Made by a program: the position numbers and the translations under genes. Positions 1 to 13,641 of a stretch of DNA of 64,000 nucleotides are shown piece by piece. The DNA is from Dirofilaria immitis (lineage: Eukaryota; Nematoda; Chromadorea; Rhabditida; Onchocercidae), in the NCBI GenBank assembly GCA_024305405.1, contig JAKNDB010000088.1:558001-622000 (forward strand). The letters are read 5' to 3'. How positions within the stretch are numbered: the stretch's first letter is position 1; the number at the start of each line of letters is the position of its first letter. A model generated the notes under the pieces. The model was not told the origin of the DNA. It saw nothing but the letters and a program-made list of their open reading frames with translations, and did no database searches.

Positions 1-258
1 AATCAATTAATAATTCAAATATTTATTCAAAAAAATTTTTCGAAACAACTTGCATTATAAATTTTACTTTCGTTTTTAAAATAATTTTTTTCCTTTCAAA
101 GATTATTTTAAAAAAGATTTGGAAGTAATATCCTAAATGATTGCTTATCATAACGATCACTCATTCTCATTATATGATAGTAATTAAACATGTAAGGCAG
201 GTAAATTGTAAAGTTTATTTTGTTACTAAAATAATTAATAAATAATAATCTACAATAG

Positions 259-3200
259 GTTATCAATCGAGTTAATGAAGAAAGCGATGAAGATATTCTT
301 CTAATAGATAATATTGGGAAAAGTAATTGGAGTGTACGCAATGATCTTATCAATTTTCCCATTTTATCAGTATCAAACACATTACAATTAAAATATACAC
401 GAACATATGGAAAACCATCTGTAATCATTCTGGTGCTTTTCTTGGATGGTAGGTTTAATTCTATCGTTTTTAGAATTTCCTTTAAATAATTTTATTGTAA
501 GCAAAGATTTGATCCTCATGACAGGTTATCAGTTCATTTTATTCGTCATTTTAGCGAGAATTTTAATATCAAAAATTTTACTTTTGAAAAAACGGATAAA
601 TTAATCATTTTATTTTTTCTATCGCTTTTTTGAAACTATCGGTTTTGTCTAATATTTGGAGTATGATAATGTAGATAATTTTAATTCGAATTGTGCTTGC
701 AATTTTTAAATTCTTTCGAATGCAGATTTTCCTACTTCTTTTTATAGCTCAAGAATATTTAAATCGATATGTACATATATATCAATCAGAAATAATTAGT
801 AATCAATATGCGATATCGTCGATTCATTATTCGAACTGGACAATTAAAAATGATAATAATTTGTTGAATCGATTAGCTAGTGAAAAACTTTGGTTTCAAA
901 AAGTTAATTTTATCAATAATACGGAAGCAATCATATGGACACATTCTCCACAACATGCAATTTTGAGTAATGCACCCATTGCTAAGGTTTATTTACATAT
1001 TCAAATTTCATTCACATATTTAAATTTGAAATATTCAAAAAAAAGAATTAAGATTATGCAGAATATATAGTAGTTGAACAATTAATCAATTATATTTTAA
1101 CTAAAAATTCATTTTAATCATCAAAATTTTATTAGCAAAGGGTATTTCTAGAATAGCTAATAAATGTGCTTAATAATTTTTTCGAGATATCGATAAAAAT
1201 TATAACTGATTATCATTTTGATAATTGATTCAGGTAACTTAACTAAGCATATTAGTTGGGGATGAATAATTTAAAAATGAATGATTTTTTTAAATTTTTT
1301 CTTTAATTATTGATGCTTAAATGTTGTTTTAATCGTTTATTCTTATAGATTAGCTATCATATTGATAATTGCTCAATTACTAATAATACCGGATCAATAA
1401 TCGAGTCACATCATGATCTTTACAATAATGCTAATATATATGAATGGTATTTTTGGTCGAATACTTTTGCAAATAATGCAAATAGTACAGTAGTGATACA
1501 TTTACCGTATACTATCAATTTACGATCTCAACAAATTCATTCTCTCAAAGTATTACAAATTTTTCACTCATTTTCCCTACACAATTAGCATAATAAATGG
1601 TATTTTAACGCAACTGCAACAATAATAATGTTTTCCTATGCAAATATCACTCTTTCATGCAAATGATATCTTTCATGCAAATAGTCGATTTATCCCACAT
1701 TATCAGTTATTGTCTCAAAAATTCATTCCCTCAAATACCATAAGTTCTTAACTCGTTTTTCTATGTAAATAGCATATTTACTTCATATCATTCATTTCAT
1801 AATCTTTCTTGGACTAAATTTATCTTCTTGTTTCTATCTATTAATTATTTAAAAACAGCAACTTTTTTTAACAATTTCAGCAATAATTTTTAAAAGAAAA
1901 TTTTTTTAGTTTTTATTGCTAAAACAGAATCCTAAATTTTTAAGGATTCTATTTCATTTTTGTAAGTTGAATTTATCGATCAATTATGATCAAGTAAGCT
2001 AAATGAAGAAATTTTAATTCGTCGAACTGCCAATTTTCAAGCAATAATTTTTTAAAGAAAAATGAATCAATCAATAGCATATATTTATAAAAGTTGCATC
2101 AATCAATAGCATATATTTGTAAAAGTTGCATCAATCAGTAGCATATATTAGAATATATTTACAAAAGCTTTTTCTTAGAGAATTCTGATAACATTTGCAA
2201 AATGATTTATTTGATTCTATATTTGATCGTTTATTCATTAATTAATTATTTTACGAAATGTTAAATTTTGAAATATGAAATTTTAAATTTATAGATGGCA
2301 GAAAATCGTTTCGACAACAATACCAATTTTGGAATATTTCTTGATGGATATTATGCATTCGTTAATATCTCATCCAATAATTTCACGAACAATAATGCAC
2401 CAAATGAGATTGGTTTGATTACTTTTAATGGAATGGAAAAGGATTTATTTTTTGAACGAAATCGACTCATTTACAATCGTGTATGAAATTAAAAATTTAT
2501 TTAAAATAATCAGCTAATTAAAACTTAAAAATTATTTACAGAATGAGCAATTCTGTAGATATATGTTAAATAAAAATCTTGGAAATTGTTATTAAAATTT
2601 TCTAATTTTTGTTAATTTTAAAACTTAAAATTATGCATAAATCTTTTAGCAATTGCGTAATAACTTCTTCTAAAAAAAAAGGAATTTCCAATATACATTT
2701 AAATATATCGGAAATTTATATTTACGTATGAATTTTCTCCTTTAAAACATCGATTTAGGGAAAAAGGCAATTTAAATTGGAAATCAAAATATGCAAAAAC
2801 ATAACGGACCAGCCTTTTCTTGTAAATTTCGATTTCTAATTTAAGTTGCTTTTCTTTCCAACGAATTTATATTTGAATTAAAAAATTGTAACCAACGTTT
2901 GGTTCATCCCATAGCCTCAGTCTTTGCCTGCTTAAAGTGGCCCACTCATTTAAGCAAACGAGGCATCATATATTGAAGATTTGAGAATAGATTGAAAATG
3001 TTTCGTCTCACAAATCTTTTAACCATTCGATTTACCGAATATAACTGCTTCATTATGTACTCCAGCTATCCTGAGAGAAACTTCAGTAGATAGTTCGACT
3101 AGTCTTTCATTTCTATACAAAATTCAGACGATCGATTGATGTGTCAGCATTGCTTGAGATCTTTTATATAACAATTATATATTTTACAACATAGTTTCAA

Positions 3201-6200
3201 TAGATAACAATTATAAAGTTATTTAGGGTTGTTGGATGTTAAAGATGGATATTCGATCTCATTCATTACATAATAAAGTAACAGCATGGATTCAATATAA
3301 TTATTTCATGCGAAATGGTTTTTACATGATACGGAAGAATATGTGGACATGTGGCCTCGATCATTTACTATTGGCATATTTGGCTCACAATTAGCTAATA
3401 TTCATTTCAATCGTTTACGAAATGTTTTGTTCGATTTTGAGCTTATTTCTGGTGCTAAGGTTAATTATATTCATTTACTTAAACTAACGTTATTTTTCAC
3501 GTCTAATTTACACGTTTTTTTCAATATTCATTGATTATATTTATTTCGTATTTTAATAAATTTTTATTCTTTTAATTTTCATCATCACTTTTTAATATAA
3601 ATGTTTAATTAAAATTAATATCGTTTTCAAGAGGAGAAAAAAATGACAAAAGTTAGCAAGTATCATTTTTAATAAATTAATATTTCTATTAATTAATCAT
3701 TTCTATTATAAATAGATTTTTAAAATTGCGTTCTTCCTAATTTTAGTTAAAGAAAGCAATAAGCTAATTAATATTTCGGAATAAAATGGATATTTTTATT
3801 TGTAATGAAATCTTATATATTTAAAATGAATACATAATTGAAATTACCATTTAGCTTCATAAATATTTTATGTAGAATTTCGTAAATGATGAATTTTAAT
3901 TTTAAAATTATGTATTACAGAATGCGGATATAAAAGATACGATGAATGTAACATATAATTGGTGGGGTGTTGCTAATGAAGCTGAAATTTATCAACGAAT
4001 TTTTGATTTTGATGATTGGAATATTTTCACTTTAGCAACATTTAGTCCATTTTATGTTACCAAAGAAAATTTCATTAGTTTTTGGTGGAAACCAGAAAAT
4101 GTTTGTAAATTATTAAAACTTATTAATTGCTTCTAAATTTTACATTTCTTATAATTACTCTTTTTCATAATTAATATATAATAATTATTACAGTTAATAT
4201 ATATATATATATATGTATATGTATGTATTTGTATGTAAATACGATTTAGCGGCATGAAAATATTTAGCTAAGTTTTCCGTCACTCAAAAATTTTGATACT
4301 ATGTTTTAGTTCTTATTCTAAAAACAAATATTTGAATTCATACTTAAATCAAAAAGATCAGAAAATATTTTTTTAATTAACTTTCTGAGAATTAAAATAT
4401 AATATTACTTTAATTATATTTGCATATCAATGGAATTATTTTGATATTACAGTTTAGCTTTTGTTATATAAACAAACATTTTAATTTGTATTTAAATAAA
4501 AAGCATGGAACTTTGTTAATTAAATTTTCGTTATAGTAAAATTATAGTACGAAATAATCTTATCGAATAATACTCTCAACCTAAAGTTTGGTTCAATGTA
4601 AAATCTGAAAATTTAAATTTAAAACTTTTATTCACTATTTATTTTTTGTCTTCTAATTTAGAAAAATTATTTATCATTTTTTTGGCATCTTATTTGTTCG
4701 TTTTTTTCGATAATTTTAATTAAATTTTATCAATTCCAGGGCCAATTAGCAATTGCAAAACATTTTGAATCATCCATTTATAATTTAAATGGTCGTATTT
4801 ATGAATCGAAAAATCTTACTTATGATCGTGAACGTTGGCATGAATTTCCATTTTATTATAAACCATTTGAACCATATCGAATTATCAAAGATTTGACAAT
4901 TATGCCTGGTGCTACACTTACAATTGAAAAAGGTGTCGAAGTCAGTTTTGAATTTAATTAATTAATTTGTTTATTTCTTTTGTTTGTTATTTTTCTCGTT
5001 TTGAAAATATTTTTGTTTTTGTTTCATTTTTTCCTCCAAATTTTTTTAATTGTTAAATTTTTTAAATAACAAATTAAATTGGATGCAAAATGGAAGGTAT
5101 AAATCTTTTAATCTAAAATTATAAAAATTTTAGACATTTTTTCTTTATTAAAAATCATAGGAAAATATATCTATATCATAGACTTTAAAAATAATTATTA
5201 ATTATCGAAATTAATGATTTAATTATTAAGTAATTAGTTTTGAATAAACATTTTTTCATTATTTTCATTTAAAAATAATTTAAAAACAGTATCGATGATA
5301 ATATAATCTTAATAATAATAATTATTAAATTAATCAAATAATTACTTACTGAATTATACGATATCATGTGTCAGCTCCTTCAGGAAAAACCACTGTTCAA
5401 AATTCTTCATGCATTCATCAAGCGTTACATTCGAAACTCTATGAACATTGATGATACACTTCATTTATATTAAAATTAATAATTTTAGGTACATATTTCG
5501 CCAAATGTTCGTATCCTTGTATTAGGTAATTTAAAAGCAGAGGGAACATTTTGGGAACCAATACGTTTTAAGCCAATTAACATAACGGAATATACGGAAC
5601 AACGTAATGCAATCGTAAAACGTCATGAACGTTCCAAACATTGTTCCATTCATTCCAATAATTTATGTCGACATCAGATAAAACGACAAACTAAATGGTT
5701 AATTTTCTAATTAATTATGATTAATTTAATTAAATTGGTTTAATCTCTTGGAAAAAAATTTTTTAATTTATTTAAAAAATGATTTTCTAATTTATTCCTA
5801 ATTTCTTTTTTCTGCTAATAAAATAACGATAAACATCGTTTAATCTTTTTTCTATTATTTTAAAATTAATATTCAGTTTAATTTATCATTAACAATAGTT
5901 GATATTTGATGATTTATTTATTGCATTTAATTTTCTTTTATTTTTATTCTATAAAATTGTATAATCAAAATAATCGTATTTTATTTTTATTGCTAAAATA
6001 TTCAAAATCATTATTATGTTAAAGAAAAAGTAATATTTTTTAAAGATTTTCTTATGAATATATAATATATTACTTAAAAAAATTGGGAAATTTTTTTTGT
6101 TATAATAAATATAATTTGAATTAATTAAATTACTAAAATTGAATTAATGTTAAATGAATTATTTTTAGGATTGGAAAAGATAATACGATTCAACATTTTT

Positions 6201-9200
6201 CATCTTTAAATCGACATAATCCATATTATCAAAATTTGATATACGCTTAAATGGAACAAAGCGAAAAATTGGATTCTTAGAATTTTATAATGCAACAACC
6301 AATGAATGGATACCATCATGTGATCGAGAATTTACGATAAGAAATGCGCAGGTTTATAAATAATTTTTTTTTTTATTAAATATCTTTAATAATTAATGAT
6401 GAAAATTTTTGAAAATTTATCAAATTTTAAATTAAATAAATAAATTCGTTCATATTTTGATTTAATTTAAAATACAAGTTATTTGTTAATATTTAATTAA
6501 ATAATAAAATACCTATTATACTTTATATTTTAATAGCAAAAATTTTGTTTTGTTTTTTTTTTTGATTTTTTTAGATATAATTATTTGATAGAAGGAGAAA
6601 AAACAAAGCAATTTTCAGGTAGTATGTCGAGAGCTTGGCTTTGATAGTAGAAATGTTTATCAATGGTTAACACCACGATGGAATTATAATCCTAAAATAA
6701 TTATTCGAAAAAGTTATGTTGCATCACGACAATGTAACGGAATTGAATTAAAATTTGAACAATGTCCTATACGAATGAATAATAATTTAAGTAGGTGGCA
6801 ATGTATAGATAATGAACATTTTAATTATATACATTGTGGTGAACAAACTATTCTAAATAGGTATGATTTTTATTTAAATTATAAATTATTATTTTATAAA
6901 GAAATTTGAAGAAAAATGTAAAAATTCCAATTTAATTTATTTTTTATTTCTGATATTAATTTAGGCTAATTTTAGTGCTCATTTCTAATTTATGTTCGAA
7001 AAAATGAGAATAGAAAAAGAGAGATAGAAAGATGTGAATAATAAAACTAAGCTAATTAGGATTAAATGAAAGTTAATAAGTGAGAAAAAGTTTATTAAAA
7101 GAGAGATTAGATTTGAATTTGAATAAAATTCAAATAACTTCAATAGATAATAAATTTTAACAAAAACTCCATGGAACTTATTTAAAAAAATTTTTTGTAA
7201 TTTTTAAACGAAATATGCGAATTAAATAAAATTGCTATGATCAACTGGATTATTTGAATAAATTTAAGTTACAACAGAATAATCGATTACATGAATTGAA
7301 TGCATAAATTAGAAATTAAACTAAACTTTTGCAAAATTTTTTGGGACAATAATATTAGAGGAAAAAAATGAATCGATAAAATAAAATATATTTGTAAGCA
7401 ATTCACAAGAAAAAAATAGAATAATTTACGTTGATTTTTTTAGTGATTATATTGATAATTGGGGTGGTATTACAATTGCGCATAGCGGGATTGATTATGA
7501 ACAAAACAATACAATTAAAGGTTTGAATTATTTAATTGCTTATTTTAATTATTTTATTTCGTTCCAATTCAATTCAATTCCATGCAATAATTCAAGTTAA
7601 ATATTTCATTTTGGATAATTCGAATTTAAAATATAATTAATTAATAATAAATTCATTATCGAAAAAAGCTTAAAATAAATGCATAAATAAATAATTCATC
7701 TCATTTTAATTTAATTTAATTCATTTCATTTCAAGTTCTATATTTATTCCAATCAATTGAAATAACAATTGAATTAATTCAGTAAATTTGTTAGTAAATT
7801 TGAAATAATTAATCAATTAAATATCAGGTTGAAAGAATCGTTTCTTTTTTTTTTTTTTTTGAATTTTAGAACAATCAATATTACGAAATGTTGAAATTAT
7901 TGGTGCTGGCTTGGCTCATAATGAAACAATTGATGTAGCGGCGATATTATCTATCCGACGAAATGCAATATTTGATCATGTTAACATAACGAATTCTTCC
8001 ATGCATGGTTTACAGGTTTATTTTAAGAGATAAAATTAACGAATATATATTAATTTAGAATTTATAATATCGGATATGAAATTAGCAAAATTTGTTATAA
8101 GCAAAAGGAAAAAAACAAAATATTTAATAATATATCAGATAAAAATAAACGATAATTACATTCATCAGTAATAATAAGTTTGATGATCGACAAATTTCAA
8201 ACATAATTTCTAATTTTCTTTCTTTTTTCCATTCATTCTTTTCTTTTACATTTCATATTTATTGCTTTTAAAATTTACTTCTTTTTATTTTTCATATGAA
8301 TGCGTTTTAATAAAATGTTTTAATAAAATGTTAATAAAAAATTTTAATAAAATGAATTCATATGAAAAATAAAAAAATTGAAAACGAATTTATAATTAAA
8401 ATTAAAAATACATAGATTGCTAGAACGACTAAACCAGGTATGCAGGAAGAATTTAAAATTTATTTGAGTCAATTATCAATTGAATTATTTATGAAAAATT
8501 AATCAACTATGAAGTTTATGATTAAGCTTTATTTTTAATCAATTCATTTGCAGATTCTTATTCCACATCGAGATATAATTTTGAACAAACTTAATATAAC
8601 TCAAAATCGTGGTTATGGTATAAGCTTTTGGCTATCAAATTTGCAGGGACCAGGTGGAAATTCAGGTATTTTTATAAGTACCTGAATTTTGTATAATTAT
8701 TGTATAATTATGCAAAATGCTAATAAATTTAATAAATTTTCCGTCTTTTATAAAATTTGTATAAATAATTGTATGTTTAATATTATTAATATTTTATATT
8801 ATATTCTTGCAGTTTAAATTATAAATTATACAAGAATGGCTCACACGTATAATTCATCGATTCTATTGCATAATTTTTTTAAATATTTGCATTACGGTAA
8901 TTTATGTTACGATATGTTACAGTATAGAAGTGATTGTGTTTTCAGGAACTGTATTAGGAACGATGGATATTATACCGTACAATGCTCGTGGATTATTAGA
9001 TATTTGTGCAGCGCAAAAACAATTTGAAGTTATGAATCGTATAATAATGTTTTACAAATATGATTCGCATGCTGTTGATTGTATCAAAATTTTTAAATCA
9101 ACTGAACGAAACATTGGATTTCGATTTCTATTGGTAAAAAAAAATTATTTTGGATTGTTTATTTGAAATTGATTTTGATTATTTTAGAAGGAAAAAAAGA

Positions 9201-12200
9201 AATCTAATAAATATTTCTCCTAAATTTTTGAATACTTATCAAATTTAAGCATTCTATTTGAATTTAAATAATCAATTTTTGGAATATTATCTAATTTAAT
9301 GCTATACATTTTACAAAAATTTATTATTTATAAATTAAATGATAATATTACTAGGTCAAAATTTATTATTTTTTCTTTTTATTTTATTACAATTATAGCT
9401 TATTTCTGTATGGAAAATTCAATTGATAAATTAATTTTATAAGTAAATAATTACAGATTAATCTATACGATGGTTCACTGGCGAATCTTGGCCGTTTAGA
9501 TTCCGTAACGCTTTATAGTGATGCTAAATTTACCCAATTTATACATCAATTTACTTCGCAAACATCAAATTGGTCATTAAATATTCAATCACAATCACTT
9601 TTAGCCATACATATGCAAGCTAATGCAGCTAATGGAATTTATGGATTTATTGCTGAAATTACTGCTATTCCAACATTAGCTCAAACATGTAAATATCTTT
9701 TCTTTCATTATTTTAAATAAATAAAATAAAAAATAATTATTTCGGAAAACTTTTATGATAAACTATTTTGCATTATTTATAAATTATTGTCATATGCACT
9801 ACATATATTATGCTTAATTTATTTAAAAATTTGATACTTAAATTTTTATTGTAATTTTTAATATTAAATTTATTTAACATAACGATGTGATGATGAAATT
9901 TCCGTACATTAATTTATTCAAAATTTTAAATATATTAATTTATTATGTAATTATATAAATATACTTTCTAGTATTACTATCCTGAATAGTTTGATATTTT
10001 TACATTCATTTTTTAAAATTTCTATCATTTCTTTAATAATTCTTAATATTTCGATAATTTTTAATATTTAAAATTATTTAGGAAAAAACCAATTAAATAT
10101 TTTTTTGGTAAAAATTGAAATCATTTAATAAGCTACAAATTTGTATCATTTTTATTTTTTTTCTTTCAGATACAACAAATGAAGTTTTAATACGAAATAG
10201 TCGTATCGAGAAAAATGATCGTGGCGCAATTATCTATCGTAATACGGGTGAAATAGGACCTAATCTTGTAATTAGCAATTGTATGATTCGAAAAAATGGT
10301 TATCATTTGTTCGGTAATATAAGTACAGCAAATTATGCTATTCAATTACACCTTCATAATACATTGGTTAGTAACATTCTTTAATTTCAATAAAATTTGA
10401 TTGCTATTTTGCAATTTTTTCTCTTTTATTGGGATTACTGTAGTTTATTACCGTCTATCTGGTACCATATAGTTTCTTTAGACACCTGTAGGTATTTTAT
10501 TATAATTTCATTGATTGATATCATTTTTTAATTTCAATTGATTTTTGTTATTTATCGTCTATTTTTACCATTTTTCTCATCCCCAATTTTCATAAAATTA
10601 TGTTTTAGTCGCACATGTGACTATTATTACAGAAATGTAATTTATTACCGTGTACTGATACCATATGCCGTTGTAGTATTCCTTTGAAAATATGAGAAAA
10701 TAATAAAGATATTCTCACTTTTTCTTGTTGCAGTTAGCTCAATTTCATAATAATTTATTAATGGATAATATCGGTGGATTATGGATGACTGCATTGACAA
10801 CTAGTCCAATCGCTCGATTAATTGTGACTATTCGAGAATGTGCTTTCATGCACAATTCCTATGGTACCATTCTCGCTTTCTTAGGAAATGGTAATCAGGT
10901 TAGCTTTTTTCCTTATTTTCCTATTCTTTATATTCAAGTTCTAAACAGTTTATCTTATAATGGTCACTTATTAGAAATTATCATTGTAATTTGTTTGATA
11001 TAAATTCGATTGTATTATTAATAACAATAATAATTATACTAATAAATAAATTAATATCCATATCATGAGTATTATTTTAAAGTTAACATATCAATTTGAA
11101 AGAAATGAAAGAAAATGATTTTAAAGCTTAAAATACGATATATCTTATAAATAAAAATCCTAATAATTATTAATTATATAACTGAACTAAGTGGTTTTTG
11201 TTTTATTACCTTTATCAAATTTTTATCATTATTTTATCAGTTAAATTATTGAAGATGTTAATAATATTTGTTTCATTGCAGAAATTATGGTTATTCAATA
11301 ATTTAATCCGAAATAATTATGCATTGCATCACGATACAGTATTGCTCAAAGGTATTACGGCAAATTTAACGCGTAATCTATTTGCTAACAATACAGGCTT
11401 ACATAATCTCGATTTACGACCAAATTTGCCAAGCTCCTTGGATTCATATATGTTATATATGAATTGGTTTTATAATAATATCGCTCTTGGACATGGTTAT
11501 CAATATCAGGTTTTACTTATTCTTTTTTCATAAATCATGATTTATTTACTTTAATTTAATACTACTTCATTTGACTTAATTTTTATCAATTTTTCTTTCT
11601 TGCTGGAACAGGAAATTTTAATTTAATTTAATTCTTTAAATCTAAACTAATAATTTGATTGTCTGAATTTTCACTTAATATAATTCGAATTTTATCAATT
11701 TCCTTGGCTGCTTTCTAATCTTTCGTCCGCAGAAAAAAAAAGCAAGCAAATGGTAAATTTCAATTTTTGAATTGATAGAATTTTAAAGGAACGATACGGC
11801 TATCAACCGGGTTATTTGGAGGATGATTTTATGCGCCGATCAAAGCGACAAATAGTAATGGAAGAAGGTATTAGTTTCGATTGGTGGACTCATATTGGTA
11901 CGAATTCGGAACGGTATCGAAGTACAGTATATGCAGGCATTTCAAATATACTGTACCGTGAAAATGTGTTTAACAATCCGATTAATCCGTATGAATTGGT
12001 TACAGGAAAAACTAATGGGTAAAAAGCATATATCTTATCTATTAATTCTATTAAAAGAATGTATGCTTTTACAGAATTTCATTTTTATAAATTGAATATT
12101 CTGTAATGCTTTTCTTTAATAATCATAATTATCTTTAATTAGTTAAAAAAATTATTTAATTACCCGGCGATTATAGATGTTTAAATTAATTACTGAATAA

Positions 12201-13457
12201 AATTCGTTGTTACAATTTTTGGATAAAAGCACTTTGAGAAAGGTTAGGAATTATGGAAATTATAGTTTTTGGACCTTTTTTTTACAAAATTTCTAATTTA
12301 ATAGTTTTTATTATTCATGAGATAACCATAATCATAGTGAATCTCGATATTTTGGATAAAATAAAGGTCAAGTTCAATAAGTCAAAATTTCTTTATGCTT
12401 GCAAAATTATGAGAGATACCTTTTTTTTACATAATTTCTAATTTAATAGTTATTGTTATTCATGAGATAACCATAATCATAGTGAATCTCGATATTTTGG
12501 ATAAAATAAAGGTCAAATTCAATATTTCTTGATGCTTGCAAGATGCCTTTTTTTCTTTTCTTCTGAAGCGGAAAAAGTAATAATTATTAGTTTAAATTAT
12601 AGGCAAAGCTGAAGATCTAAATTTAAATAATTAAATTTGGTTTTTTTTCTAGCCTAGAAGGACATGCAATTGATGCAAGAGAAAATTATTGGGGATATCC
12701 GGGAACAATTAGTGTTGCTAGTGGAAAGATTCGTGATTATCATGATTATAATTATTTAATTCGAGTAGATTATGTGCCAATTCTTGAATCAAATGCATCA
12801 CTGGTTGAAGGTATTAATCAATTATTTATTAATTAATGAGAAAAAAAGAAGAAAAAAATAAATAAATAATTACTCAGCATAAAATTTGCATCATAATTGA
12901 TTAATACTGTAATCATGGTCATTGATCAATCAATCAATTGATCAATCGATTAACATAATAATGAAATTTTCTAAATTTAATCAAATTTATTTAATAATAT
13001 TGTTTTCATTTAATAATAATATTTATTTTAATATTATGAAAAAGTCAATATTTTAAATTTTAATTTTGCATATTTTTTTTGTTTCTTTCGCAATCAGTTA
13101 TCAATAATAGTTAAGAAATTAAAAAATTGATTGAATAATAATCAATTCTTCTACTTTATGATAAATTAATGAAGTAGCAAAGAAGAAGACAAAAAAATGA
13201 ATTAATTTATTTTTCAGGTGATTGTCCAGCTGGATGGTTTCAAATTGGCAAGGAGGAATTTAAATCATGTTTTCTCTACATTGGTGCAGTAACTACTTAT
13301 ATGGCTGCTGTCAAATTTTGTCAGGTATTTTATGTTAATAATAAGTATTTCTAATTAATTCATTCTCTACTATTATTATGGTATACCAACTATATCATGC
13401 TATCATTATTAATTATATCATTGTTACTACTATTGTGATTATTATTATTATTATTAC

Positions 13458-13538
<81 letters not shown>

Positions 13539-13604
13539 CATTATTATTATTATTATTATTATTACTATTATTGCTATTATTATTATTGTTGCTATTATTA
13601 TTAC

Positions 13605-13641
<37 letters not shown>

